64,000 nucleotides of DNA from assembly GCA_947629795.1 (NCBI GenBank), contig CANRFC010000002.1, positions 62,001 to 126,000 of the forward strand, given 5' to 3'. Origin of the DNA: an uncultured Oscillospiraceae bacterium (GTDB taxonomy: Bacteria; Bacillota; Clostridia; Oscillospirales; Oscillospiraceae). The number at the start of each line of letters is the position of its first letter. Positions within the stretch are counted from its first letter, which is position 1. The notes below the pieces were generated by a model. That model saw only the letters and a program-made list of their open reading frames with translations, was not told the DNA's origin and did no database searches. The position numbers and the translations under genes are program-made. Below, one piece after another: positions 50,101 through 58,641 of this stretch.

Positions 50101-50697
50101 TCTCAAATATCCCATTGGGTTCTCTATATATTCCATATCGGTGCCCAAGTGCACCGGGGTACGAGGGACTATTCTTTTCGCGAAAAGAATAGCCCCTCGA
50201 GCTCCCCAAGAAAAGGCTAAGGTCAAGACCATACTCACGAACGGGCGGCTCTTGCGTCTTTACGCCCCGTGAATCCCACTTGCCCCGCGCCCGCGCGTCC
50301 CGTTGTGGAACACTGGACCATGTTCGTTGAAACCCACCGCCGCCGACCTACACAGCTTGCTATGCTGTGCCTCGCAGGTCCCGTACCTGTCAGCGGCAGC
50401 GGCGCAAGAGGGACACGGGGTCGTCCTGAGCAGCCCTTGCATAGGCCCGATGGGTTGGAGTTTCTCGTCGGTAAAGATAGAGGTCCTGGAGGGTTGGTAC
50501 AAAATTCTTTTCTTGGGGGGTATGGGGGGCTATTCTTTTCTTTGAAAGAAAAGAATAGTCCCCCAGGCTCTGGTGCACGGAGTGCCCAGGTATGGCAATA
50601 TATAGTGAACCACCAATTGTAGAATCCGAAGAATCGGGATATCCCAATTCCGTTGAACCACAATTGGCACACTCCAAAGAATAGGGATATCCAATTA
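50101..50697. mobile_element. Structured non-coding repeat element, copy A
   Basis: Fills the 647-bp gap between mutS2 and feoB. It shares a ~170-nt block about 90 percent identical with copy B at 61735-62575 (50207-50370 versus 61847-62010), a second block near 50390-50520, and imperfect inverted ends (ATATCCCATTGGGTTC at left). Two large hairpins (50164-50199; about 50526-50566) with ~16-20 bp stems lie near the ends. No gene is supported; the 50-100-residue open frames in it change between copies less than the stems require. Confidence 0.7.
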
Positions 50698-50702
50698 TGC
50701 CC

Positions 50703-52778
50703 CTATATCAGGAACATCCTCCCCACCTGATAGATGACCGCGCTCACCACCCAGGCGGTGACCAGCTGGAACCCCACGCTGAAGGCGGTCCACTTCCAGC
50801 TTCGCGACTCCCGGTGGATGACCCCGATGGTGGCGGCACAGGGGATATACAAAAGGCAGAACACCATCAGGCAGTAGGCGTTGAGGGGCCCGAAGCCCAT
50901 GGCGGACAGCCCGGCGTGGACCGCCGCCATCCCCGCCGCCGAGTTGACGTTGCTCACCCGGAACAGGATGGCGGTGGAGGAGACCACCACCTCCTTAGCG
51001 CTGATGCCGGCGATGATGGCCACCACGATGGGCCAGAAGCCCAGCCCCGCCGGGGCCATCACCGGCTCCAGGAACCGGCCGATGAGGGCGGCAAAGCTCT
51101 CCTCCATCCGGGCCGTATATCCCCCCGGCCCGAAGTTCAGCACGAACCACAGCAGGATGGAGGCCACGAAGATGACGGTGCCCGCCTTGGTCAGGTAGTC
51201 CTTCACCTTCTCCCAGACATAGACCGCCACCGTCCGGGCCGAGGGCATCTTGTACTCGGGCAGCTCGATGAGCAGGTCGTTGGGCTCCACGCCCTTTTTC
51301 CGCTCCCCCACATGGATGACCTTGGCCACCGCCAGGGCGGCCAGGATGCCCAGCAGGTACATGGAGTAGGCCGCCAGCATGGCGTATTTCCCGAAGAACA
51401 TCTGGGAGAAGAGGATGTAGATGGGAAGCCGGGCCGAGCAGGACATGAAGGGGGTCACCAGCATCACCTTGAACCGGTCCCGCCTGTTCTCCAGGGCCCG
51501 GGAGGCCATGATGGCAGGCACCGTGCAGCCAAAACCCAGCACCATGGGGAGAAAGGCCCGGCCCGAAAGCCCCAGCTTCCCCATGACGGCGTCCATGATA
51601 TAGGCCACCCGGGCCATGTATCCCGTATCCTCCAGAAAGGCCAGGGCCAGGAAGAGGATGAAGATGTTGGGCAGCAAGGTGAGGATGCTCCCTACCCCGG
51701 CGATGACCCCGTCGGTGATGAGGGCCACCAGCAGCTCCCCCACTCCCCAGCCGGTAAGGGCGGTCTCCACCGCCCCCGAGAACCAGTCGATGCCCAGCTC
51801 GAACCACTCCGCCAGCAGATCCCCCACGGCGAAGGTGAGGAAAAACACCAGGGCCATGATGCCCAGGAAGATGGGCAGGCCCCACACGGGATGGGTCAGC
51901 ACCCGGTCGGCCCGCTCGGTGAGGGCGGCCTTCTCCTCCCGGTGGACCAGCACCTCCTCGATGATCTCATCAATGAGGTCGTACTTCTGGTTGATGATCT
52001 CGGTCTCATAGCTCCTGTCCAGGATATCGGGGGCCTCCACCGGGAACTTTTCGGCGATCTCCTTATCCCCCTCCAGCAGCTTCAGGGCGTGCCAGCGCAG
52101 CCCCCGCTCATCCCCGGAAAGCTGGGGATACCGCCGCGCCAGAGTCTGGGTCAGGGCGTCGATGCGGAACTCCATGAGCTCGTCATAGACCACCACATAC
52201 CGGCTGTGCTTGTCCTCCTCCTGGGCGGAGGGGCTGCCGTGCCACTCGTGCTCGTGGATGATGGGGTCCCGGTCCTTGCTCCCGGCGTGGTGGGCGGCGG
52301 CGTGCATCAGCACCGTGAGGCCGGTGCGCTTCCGGGCGGACACCGGGATGACGGGCACGCCCAGCATCTCGGGCAGGCGGTGGAGGTCGATCTCCATGCC
52401 CCGCTTGGCCACGATGTCCATCATGTTCAGGGCCACCACCACCGGCTTGCCCAGCTCCAGGAGCTGGAGGGTGAGGTACAGGTTCCGCTCCAGGGCCGAG
52501 GCGTCCACCACGTCGATGATCACGTCCACCTCGTCGGAGAGGATAAATTGCCGGGAGACCTGCTCCTCCATGGTGTAGGAGGTGAGGGAGTAGGTCCCGG
52601 GCAGGTCCACCAGCCGGATGTCCAGGTCGTGGTCCCGCAGGGTGCCCTCCACCCGCTCCACCGTGACCCCGGGCCAGTTGGCCACCTTCAGGTTGGCCCC
52701 GGTGTAGGCGTTGAAGAGAGTGGTCTTCCCACAGTTGGGATTGCCGATAAAGGCAACGGTCAATTCTTTCTTTGCCAT
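50703..52778 (-). CDS. feoB: Ferrous iron transport protein B
   Basis: Main Fe(II) importer, 691 residues. The N-terminal GTPase domain shows G1 GNPNCGKTTLFN at 12-23, G3 DLPGTYSL near 58 and G4 NMMD near 117. The membrane half has two Gate motifs (LGFGCTVPAI near 400 and IAGISAKEVVVS near 595) and ten or so helices. FeoA precedes it. The gene ends beside repeat element A. Iron control by a Fur-family protein (one is encoded at 6.5 kb) is likely, but no Fur box was identified here. Confidence 0.95.
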   Translation of the reverse strand: MAKKELTVAFIGNPNCGKTTLFNAYTGANLKVANWPGVTVERVEGTLRDHDLDIRLVDLPGTYSLTSYTMEEQVSRQFILSDEVDVIIDVVDASALERNLYLTLQLLELGKPVVVALNMMDIVAKRGMEIDLHRLPEMLGVPVIPVSARKRTGLTVLMHAAAHHAGSKDRDPIIHEHEWHGSPSAQEEDKHSRYVVVYDELMEFRIDALTQTLARRYPQLSGDERGLRWHALKLLEGDKEIAEKFPVEAPDILDRSYETEIINQKYDLIDEIIEEVLVHREEKAALTERADRVLTHPVWGLPIFLGIMALVFFLTFAVGDLLAEWFELGIDWFSGAVETALTGWGVGELLVALITDGVIAGVGSILTLLPNIFILFLALAFLEDTGYMARVAYIMDAVMGKLGLSGRAFLPMVLGFGCTVPAIMASRALENRRDRFKVMLVTPFMSCSARLPIYILFSQMFFGKYAMLAAYSMYLLGILAALAVAKVIHVGERKKGVEPNDLLIELPEYKMPSARTVAVYVWEKVKDYLTKAGTVIFVASILLWFVLNFGPGGYTARMEESFAALIGRFLEPVMAPAGLGFWPIVVAIIAGISAKEVVVSSTAILFRVSNVNSAAGMAAVHAGLSAMGFGPLNAYCLMVFCLLYIPCAATIGVIHRESRSWKWTAFSVGFQLVTAWVVSAVIYQVGRMFLI

Positions 52779-52852
52779 AACAACTCGCTTCCAATCAACA
52801 TCGTGTTTCCGTTACCGAGCGTATGCCCCCACTCAAGCGGAAACCTTCGTAA

Positions 52853-52958
52853 CGAAATTAAAGTTCTCTTTGGTTACTTTCCCCCGAAAGGGACGTACTC
52901 CGCTAAGATTTTGCTGCGCAAAATCAAGCGTCGTTACAGTCTTTCAAGAGAAAGTAAC
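52853..52958 (-). repeat. Dispersed ~105-bp repeat, copy 2
   Basis: Same family as 46092-46195, in the feoA-feoB gap. The hairpin GATTTTGC-TGC-GCAAAATC is intact, with GTTACTTT...AAAGTAAC inverted ends. It also overlaps the 3' end of a gene: feoA ends VTFS plus stop within it. It separates feoA from feoB by 165 bp. Confidence 0.85.
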
Positions 52959-53165
52959 CTCGATCCTCTTGGTAATGCCCTTGCCCACGGCGAAGCGGGT
53001 GCCCCGGACCTTTACCACCAGGATGCCGCCGGCCTTGTTCTCCAGCACGGTCACTTTGGTGCCCACGGTCATGCCCAGGGCCTCCAGCCGGTGCTCCACC
53101 GCCGCCGGGAGGGTGAGTTCCATCACGGTGTACTCCTCCCCCGGCTTTCCTTTGTCCAGTGTCAT
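52944..53165 (-). CDS. feoA: Ferrous iron transport protein A
   Basis: Small SH3-like partner of FeoB, 73 residues (EEYTVMELTLPAAVEHRLEA, then LGMTVGTKVTVL). The last residues VTFS and the stop come from the repeat at 52853-52958. feoA and feoB are therefore separated by that repeat, though they remain in order. A REP-like hairpin (53226-53283) and a stem with a T run lie upstream, so transcription into feoA may be attenuated. Confidence 0.92.
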   Translation of the reverse strand: MTLDKGKPGEEYTVMELTLPAAVEHRLEALGMTVGTKVTVLENKAGGILVVKVRGTRFAVGKGITKRIEVTFS

Positions 53166-53186
53166 ATGTATCGTCCTCTTTCAGAG

Positions 53187-53240
53187 AAAAATCATTTCCG
53201 GCAGACCGCCACAGCTGAGGCGGACGGTCTCGCCTGCCGG
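53187..53240 (-). terminator. Hairpin and T run between recO and feoA
   Basis: CCGGCAG/CTGCCGG outer stem (53198-53204 with 53234-53240) with inner GACCG...CGGTC pairing, then TTTTT on the minus strand, 22 bases before feoA. It ends recO or attenuates feoAB; no promoter can fit between it and feoA. It overlaps the end of a REP-like repeat. Confidence 0.6.
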
Positions 53241-53283
53241 CCCGGTCGTGGGGGACCGCCTGCTGCCGGCAAGCGCCGCCCTC
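53226..53283 (-). repeat. 58-bp REP-like repeat, copy 3
   Basis: On the minus strand 7 of 58 positions differ from the copy at 62371-62428. It starts GAGGGCGG, has a GCTTGC/GCAGGC hairpin and ends GAGCCGGCAGGCGAGACC-like. It sits upstream of feoA. Confidence 0.75.
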
Positions 53284-53329
53284 CCCCGCCGCCGGACGGG
53301 GAAGGTCCGGTCGGGCCGGTCTCTCTTCC

Positions 53330-54085
53330 TCACGCCCCCAGGCTCTTGTAAAAGTCCAGGGTCCGGAAGCCCCGCTCCAGCTGGGTGAGCAAAAAGCTCT
53401 CGCACACGCCGGAAAAGACCTCCAGGCTCCTCTCCGGCAGCGTGAAGGAAAACAGCCGCTTGGGATTTCCGTAGGCCACATAGCGCATGGCCGCCAGGGC
53501 GGAGCCGTCCAGGGGAAGGGAGACCCCCTCCTCCCCCAGCTCCCGGCGGCACCCGGCGCAGTGGAGGACCCCCTCGTTCAGGCTCAGCCGGGGCTCCTCG
53601 GGCTCCGCCTTCCCGCACACGGCGCAGGCGTCCAGCAAGGGCTCGTAGCCGGCCAAACAGGCCGCCTTGAGTTCAAAAACGGCCTTGATGAGGCCCTCCG
53701 GAGGCCCCATTTTATCCAGCATATAGAGGGAGTTGAGGGCCAGGGACAGCAGTCCGGGCACCTCCACCCCCTCCTCGGCCACCGCCTCGCACACCTCGGC
53801 GAAGTAGGACGCAAGGGACAGCTTTTCTATGCTTTTGGGGATATTCCGGAACTCCTGAAGGGTGTTTGCCTCCTTCAGGCTCCACCGATCCCGGTAGTCG
53901 AACAGGCTCATCTCGGCGTAGGCGAGCGCCTGGCTCCCCGCCGCGAGGGGGCTGTTCTTCCTCCGGCACCCCGCCGCCTTGACGGTGCGCTTGCCCTCCC
54001 CCTCCAGCAGGACGGTCAGGATCTTGTCCGATTCCTTGTAGGCGACCTCCCGGAGGACGAGCCCTCGGGTGACGATGTGCGCCAC
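53330..54085 (-). CDS. recO: DNA repair protein RecO
   Basis: Recombination mediator that loads RecA with RecR, 251 residues. The N-terminal OB fold (VTRGLVLREVAYKESDKILTVLL) and the C-terminal zinc site (DACAVCGKAE near 150 and VLHCAGCRREL near 172) are complete. It follows era with a small YqzL-like gene overlapping its start, the normal Firmicute order. Confidence 0.94.
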   Translation of the reverse strand: MAHIVTRGLVLREVAYKESDKILTVLLEGEGKRTVKAAGCRRKNSPLAAGSQALAYAEMSLFDYRDRWSLKEANTLQEFRNIPKSIEKLSLASYFAEVCEAVAEEGVEVPGLLSLALNSLYMLDKMGPPEGLIKAVFELKAACLAGYEPLLDACAVCGKAEPEEPRLSLNEGVLHCAGCRRELGEEGVSLPLDGSALAAMRYVAYGNPKRLFSFTLPERSLEVFSGVCESFLLTQLERGFRTLDFYKSLGA

Positions 54086-54183
54086 GCGGCGGCGCCTCCC
54101 TTCTCTCGCAGCGAGCTGTAAAGGCTGTAAGCCTCAGGCAGCCCGGTCTTTTTGAACAGCTCCCAGGCGTTCTCCACGGTCAT
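54016..54183 (-). CDS. YqzL-like small protein
   Basis: 55 residues starting MTVENAWELFKKTGLPEAYSLY, resembling the tiny YqzL proteins found between era and recO in Firmicutes (usually about 45 residues). GGAGG precedes ATG 54183. The last ~20 residues (SSPEGSSSGRSPTRNR) are read out of frame through the recO start and are probably meaningless extension. The function of YqzL is unknown. Confidence 0.7.
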   Translation of the reverse strand: MTVENAWELFKKTGLPEAYSLYSSLREKGGAAAWRTSSPEGSSSGRSPTRNRTRS

Positions 54184-54258
54184 GGTCAAGCCCTCCTTTT
54201 TTCTCTCTGGAGATAGCTTGCCTGACCTGCCGGAAATCATGTCAGGGAAATTTTTGCG

Positions 54259-55158
54259 TCAGTCCTCCCGGTAACCCACGGAGTGGATAAAGTTCACGTT
54301 GTCCCGCCAGTTCTCCTTGACCTTCACCCAGGTCTGAAGGAAAATTTTGGTGCCCATGAAGCGCTCCATGTCCTCCCGGGCCAGGGTGGAGATCTTTTTC
54401 AGCGTGGCACCCTTTTTGCCGATGATGATGCCCTTGTGGGATTCCTTCTCGCAGTAGATGGTGGCGTCGCACTCGATGACCTCGTCGTCCCGCTCGAGGA
54501 AGCGGGTGAGCTCCACGGCGGTGCCGTGGGGGACCTCCTTATCCAGGCACAGCAGCAGCTTCTCCCGCAGGATCTCGGCGCAGACCTGCCGCTCGGGCTG
54601 GTCGGTGACCGAGCCCTCCGGGAAGAGCCGGGGACCCTGGGGCAGATACTCCTCCAGCAGGTCCAGCAGCTCGCTCACCCCGTCCCCCTCTTTTGCCGAG
54701 ATGGGCATGACGGCGGCGAAGGTGTGGCCCTGGGCGTAGGCGGCAATGACCTCCAGGAGCTTCTCCTTCTCCACCGTGTCGATCTTGTTGATGACCAGCA
54801 CCGTGGGAGTGTGGGAGGCCTCCAGGCGCTTTAAAAGCTGCTCCTCCGGCTCCCCGATGTGGGCTATGGGCTCCACCAGCAGAAGGGCGGCGTCCACGTC
54901 GGCCACGCTCTCCCGGACCACCCCCACCATGTAGTCCCCCAGCTTGGTCCGGGCCCTGTGGAGCCCCGGGGTGTCCAGGAAGACGAACTGGCTCTCCCCC
55001 CGGTCCACGATGGCGGCGATACGGTTGCGGGTGGTCTGAGGCTTGTTGGAGACGATGGCGATCTTCTCCCCCACCAGGGCGTTGGTGAGGGTGGACTTGC
55101 CCACATTGGGCCGGCCCACAATGGCGATGATGCCGGCTTTGGTCTTTGGTTCGGTCAT
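54259..55158 (-). CDS. era: GTPase Era
   Basis: Ribosome-assembly GTPase binding the 3' end of 16S rRNA, 299 residues. G1 IVGRPNVGKSTL near 14-25, G3 LDTPGLHR near 62, G4 VINKIDTV near 126, then the KH domain with GIIIGKKGATLK near 248-259. ATG 55158 overlaps the preceding gene by four bases (ATGA). dgkA and cdd, usual upstream neighbours, are absent; an acyltransferase and a small membrane protein are there instead. Confidence 0.96.
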   Translation of the reverse strand: MTEPKTKAGIIAIVGRPNVGKSTLTNALVGEKIAIVSNKPQTTRNRIAAIVDRGESQFVFLDTPGLHRARTKLGDYMVGVVRESVADVDAALLLVEPIAHIGEPEEQLLKRLEASHTPTVLVINKIDTVEKEKLLEVIAAYAQGHTFAAVMPISAKEGDGVSELLDLLEEYLPQGPRLFPEGSVTDQPERQVCAEILREKLLLCLDKEVPHGTAVELTRFLERDDEVIECDATIYCEKESHKGIIIGKKGATLKKISTLAREDMERFMGTKIFLQTWVKVKENWRDNVNFIHSVGYRED

Positions 55159-55475
55159 AGGTGATCCTCCTTGTGAGAGCATTTTTCATCTTCGGTCTGG
55201 TCCTGGTCCTGCCAGGGCTCAAAATTCTTGGGGTAGAACTGGACCTGGCGCCGGCGGGTGCCGTCCTCCTTTGGGACGGAGACCACACGGTAGAGCATGG
55301 CACTGTATAGCCGGATGCCGCCGGGGCGGACGGTGCGGATGGGGAGCACCAGCAGCAGGGCCTGGGCCGCCAGCAGCTCGGGCCGCAGGGGCTCTCCCCA
55401 GTGTCCCGACAGCGTGCCCAGCAGGCTCGATCCATAGAGAAGTACAATGGCGCCGAATATGATCTTACGGCCCAT
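55155..55475 (-). CDS. Small membrane protein, unknown
   Basis: 106 residues with two hydrophobic segments (about 4-22 and 33-50) and a charged, Gln/Asp/Lys-rich C-terminal tail (NFEPWQDQDQTEDEK). No family recognised. The stop overlaps the era start (ATGA), so it is probably translated with era. The short length and lack of motif make a function impossible to assign. Confidence 0.65.
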   Translation of the reverse strand: MGRKIIFGAIVLLYGSSLLGTLSGHWGEPLRPELLAAQALLLVLPIRTVRPGGIRLYSAMLYRVVSVPKEDGTRRRQVQFYPKNFEPWQDQDQTEDEKCSHKEDHL

Positions 55476-55511
55476 TTTCTCATCTCCTTCTATGGCAGAC
55501 CTGACGGGCGG

Positions 55512-56588
55512 CTATTTCAATCGGAGCTTGGGGAAGGCTTGGTTGAGGGCCCAAGTGATGGCCCTGCGGGCCCACTCCACCAGCTGGGCCAGCAGGGCGG
55601 AGCAGAGGTAGACCGCGGGGACCATCACGAAAAACCAGGGCAGCCGGTCCAGGAACAGGGGCACCCGCTCCCGGAGGATGGAGTAGAGGGCATTGTCAAA
55701 GCACCAGGAGACCATGTACATGGAGAGGGAGAGCTCGGCCCCCTTGCCCACGGCCCACTTGAGCCAGCCGGGGAGCTTGTCCGCCGGGAACTGCCGCAGG
55801 AGCAGGAAGAGCAGACAGGCCGAGCAGGCCACCGTGGGCCCCGGCCAACCGCTGAAATCGTTCCAGACAAACAGGGTGTTCCGGCTTTGCAGATAGGCCG
55901 CGCCGCCCCCTGCCATCACCGACGCCGCCAGGGCGGGCAGGGCCCAGCGCCAGTCCACCCGGGGCTGATAGTCCCGGAACCAGGCCCCCAGGTAGTAGTA
56001 GGTCACAGGGTAGAGGGAACTCCAAAAGGCGGGCAGAAGCTTTTGCTTGATATTGGTCAGGGTGGGCAGGCAGGTGAGGAAGAGGAGCACCAGGATCAGG
56101 GCGCGCCGGGCCTGCCTGGTCCCGGCCCCCTTCCAGAGCATGTTCAGGAAGGGGATGAGAAGGAACAGGCCAACGTACATCTCCACATACCAGCCGGTTG
56201 GCACGCCGGCGTAGCCCAGCACCTGGCCCACGGCATAGCGGAGACTGACGGTCTCCCCCATCCATTTCCAGCGGTAAAAGAAGCTCACGCCGCTGGCCAG
56301 GAGATAGGTGAGCAGGACCCGGAAAAGGCCCTTGACGTATCCCCTGGTCAGCTCCTTGTGGCAGTTGAGATACCCGGTGAGGAGCAGGAACAGGGGCACG
56401 CAGGTCATGCATCCCATCCGCGCCATGGTGGTCAGGAGCATCCGCTTGCCCGCCATGGGCTGGTAGTAGAACTCCGAATTCAGAAAAAAGTGGACGGCGA
56501 TCACCAGCAGACCCGCCAGGGCCCGGATGAGGTCCAGGCTCAGGTCCCGGCCCTGTCTCTTTTCCTGCTGTTCAACCTCTTGTGCCAT
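55512..56588 (-). CDS. Acyltransferase-3 family membrane protein
   Basis: 358 residues with about ten transmembrane helices. The signature SLDLIRALAGLLVIAVHFF (about 17-35) and a later conserved GWYVEMYVGLFLLIPFLNML mark acyltransferase family 3, which O-acetylates cell-wall or surface glycans, or sugars. The substrate is not evident. Co-directional with ybeY upstream and the era operon downstream. Confidence 0.85.
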   Translation of the reverse strand: MAQEVEQQEKRQGRDLSLDLIRALAGLLVIAVHFFLNSEFYYQPMAGKRMLLTTMARMGCMTCVPLFLLLTGYLNCHKELTRGYVKGLFRVLLTYLLASGVSFFYRWKWMGETVSLRYAVGQVLGYAGVPTGWYVEMYVGLFLLIPFLNMLWKGAGTRQARRALILVLLFLTCLPTLTNIKQKLLPAFWSSLYPVTYYYLGAWFRDYQPRVDWRWALPALAASVMAGGGAAYLQSRNTLFVWNDFSGWPGPTVACSACLLFLLLRQFPADKLPGWLKWAVGKGAELSLSMYMVSWCFDNALYSILRERVPLFLDRLPWFFVMVPAVYLCSALLAQLVEWARRAITWALNQAFPKLRLK

Positions 56589-56624
56589 GCCGCTCCCCTC
56601 CTCTGTGCCGCCCTGACAAAAGGG

Positions 56625-57134
56625 TCAGGCGTTTTTCTCCCGGGTGATGCCCAGCTCGGCCAGGATGGCCTCCTCCCGCGCCCGCATCCGGGCCTTCATG
56701 GGGCCCTCGTCCAGGTGGTCATAGCCCAGCAGGTGGAGCGCCGAGTGGACCACCAGATAGGCCAGCTCCCGGCGCTTGGGGTGGGCATACTCCCGGGCCT
56801 GGGCGGAGACGTGCTCCATGGAGATGACCATGTCCCCCAGGGGCACCAGCCCCGAGCCGGGGTCGGCGTCCAGGGCCGGGTCGGGGTGCTCCCCCGGTGT
56901 CAAATCGAACTCGGGAAAGCTCAGCACGTCGGTGGGAGCGTCCACCTGACGCATGTCCCTGTTGATGGCGTGGATGCCCGCGTCGTCGGTGAGGAGCACG
57001 TCCACCTCGCAGGGGAAGTCCACCCCCTCGGCCGCCAGGGCGGTCCTGATGACCTTGCGGATGAGGGCGCAGTTTGTTTTGTTGGCCGCCCCGGGCACAT
57101 CGGCGGTGATGGGGATATAGTGGGTCTTTCGCAT
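56625..57134 (-). CDS. ybeY: Endoribonuclease YbeY
   Basis: rRNA-maturation and quality-control endoribonuclease, 169 residues. The zinc-binding motif VHSALHLLGYDHLDEG near 130-145 has the three histidines, and PTDVLSFPEFD and PLGDMVIS are the other conserved segments. In the usual phoH-ybeY-era order. Confidence 0.95.
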   Translation of the reverse strand: MRKTHYIPITADVPGAANKTNCALIRKVIRTALAAEGVDFPCEVDVLLTDDAGIHAINRDMRQVDAPTDVLSFPEFDLTPGEHPDPALDADPGSGLVPLGDMVISMEHVSAQAREYAHPKRRELAYLVVHSALHLLGYDHLDEGPMKARMRAREEAILAELGITREKNA

Positions 57135-57173
57135 AGAACTCCCTCTTTCTCTCAGCCGTTCTCTTGGGTCGGC

Positions 57174-57638
57174 TCACTCCGTTTCCTTCCAGATGCGGTA
57201 AAATACGTAGATGTAATAGACCGCCCCCGCAAGGGCCGCGATGGCGGCCACCAGTGCCAAGTCCTGCTCCAGCCATGCCAGCGCCAGAGACAGGGCCGCG
57301 CCCGCGGCCAGGAAATACCAGCTCACCCGGAACTGCCCTGCCCGGGGATTCTCCGTCTCCCCTGCCCACGTCACCAGCCGCCAGGTGATCAGGACCTGGA
57401 ACAGCAGCCCCAGGGGAAGTCCCAAGCCCACTCCGAAGAGCGCCAGCACCCACAGTACGCCCTCCACCACCGCCGCGGCGGCGGAAAGCATCCGGCTGGT
57501 CTCCACCGAGGGGGTCTGTATCACCTCCGCCAGGCCCAGGTAGATAAGGACATAGCCCACAAAGTTGGGGAGAATATCCACGCTGTTTATTGTGATGCGG
57601 AAGAACAGGAACAGCAGCCCAATAAATATCTTTTTCAT
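57174..57638 (-). CDS. Multi-pass membrane protein, unknown
   Basis: 154 residues, four to five transmembrane helices (FIGLLFLFFRI, VLWVLALFGVGLGLPLGLLF, YFLAAGAALSLALAWL, IAALAGAVYYIYVFYRIW). No family recognised. It starts inside the phoH stop (ATGA overlap), so the two are translationally coupled. In other Firmicutes a 7TM-HD protein (YqfF) sits near here; this is not it. Confidence 0.65.
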   Translation of the reverse strand: MKKIFIGLLFLFFRITINSVDILPNFVGYVLIYLGLAEVIQTPSVETSRMLSAAAAVVEGVLWVLALFGVGLGLPLGLLFQVLITWRLVTWAGETENPRAGQFRVSWYFLAAGAALSLALAWLEQDLALVAAIAALAGAVYYIYVFYRIWKETE

Positions 57639-58612
57639 TTGCTTCCTTTCTTTGTCCGTTTGGCCTCGTCTTGTTCGTAGGCGGCGATGATGCGCTGGAC
57701 GATGACGTGGCGGACCACGTCGGCCCCGGTGAGGGTGCAGATGGCGATGTCCTCCACACCTTTGAGCACCCGCATGGCCTCCTTCAGGCCGGAGACCTGG
57801 TCGGTGGGCAGGTCGATCTGGGTGACGTCGCCGGTGATGACGATCTTGGAGCCGAAGCCCATCCTCGTCAGGAACATCTTCATCTGCTCCCGGGAAGTGT
57901 TCTGGGCCTCGTCCAGGATGATGAAAGAGTCGTCCAGGGTGCGGCCCCGCATATAGGCCAGGGGGGCCACCTCGATGTTCCCCCGCTCCACGTACTTCTG
58001 GTAGGTCTCGGGGCCCAGCATCTCGAAGAGGGCGTCGTAGAGGGGCCGGAGGTAGGGGTCCACCTTGGACTGCAAATCACCGGGAAGGAAGCCCAGGCGC
58101 TCGCCGGCCTCCACGGCAGGGCGGGTGAGGATGATGCGGTTGACCTCCCCTGCCCGGAAGGCGGCCACGGCGGCGGCCACCGCCAGGTAGGTCTTGCCGG
58201 TGCCGGCGGGGCCGATGCCCAGGGTCACCAGGTTCTTGCGGATGGCGTCCACGTACCGCTTCTGCCCCAGGGTCTTGGACTTGATGGGCTTGCCCTTGGC
58301 GGTGACGCAGAGCACGTCGTTGGAGAACTGGCCGATCTTGTCCTCGTGGCCGGCCTTCACCAGATTCATGATATAGCGGACGTTCTGCTCGTTGATGGTC
58401 TCTCCCCGGGAGATGAGCTTCAGAAGGCCCTCCACGGCCTTCACCGCGAAGAGGACCCCCTCGCCGTCCTCGCCGGCGATCTTCAGCTCCCCGTCCCGGC
58501 TGACCACCGTGACGGCGAATTCCTTCTCGATGAGCTTCACGTTCTCGTCCAGGGACCCGAAGAGGTTCACCGCCTCCTCCATCCGCTCTACGCTAATGGT
58601 CTGTTCAGTCAA
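57635..58612 (-). CDS. phoH: PhoH-family ATPase
   Basis: ATPase with a helicase-like fold, 325 residues, of uncertain RNA-related role. The N-terminal KH-like part is followed by Walker A GIGPAGTGKTYLAVA near 133-147 and Walker B SFIILDEAQN near 230. It is followed by ybeY (via a membrane protein) and preceded by yqfD, the standard gene order. Confidence 0.95.
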   Translation of the reverse strand: MTEQTISVERMEEAVNLFGSLDENVKLIEKEFAVTVVSRDGELKIAGEDGEGVLFAVKAVEGLLKLISRGETINEQNVRYIMNLVKAGHEDKIGQFSNDVLCVTAKGKPIKSKTLGQKRYVDAIRKNLVTLGIGPAGTGKTYLAVAAAVAAFRAGEVNRIILTRPAVEAGERLGFLPGDLQSKVDPYLRPLYDALFEMLGPETYQKYVERGNIEVAPLAYMRGRTLDDSFIILDEAQNTSREQMKMFLTRMGFGSKIVITGDVTQIDLPTDQVSGLKEAMRVLKGVEDIAICTLTGADVVRHVIVQRIIAAYEQDEAKRTKKGSK

Positions 58613-58641
58613 TGCTGTCTCTCCTTTGTGACGTTTCTCTT

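Noticed and set aside
50235-50672. Conserved small open frames in elements A and B (for example 50235-50672 minus, 61863-62072 minus, 50303-50545 plus)
   Set aside because: Similar peptides occur because the DNA is repeated. Stems show compensatory changes and frames are disrupted between copies, so structure explains the conservation better than translation.
47491-53351. Long plus-strand frames (856 and 884 codons) opposite mutS2 and feoB
   Set aside because: Shadow frames without recognisable motifs; the minus-strand genes are certain.
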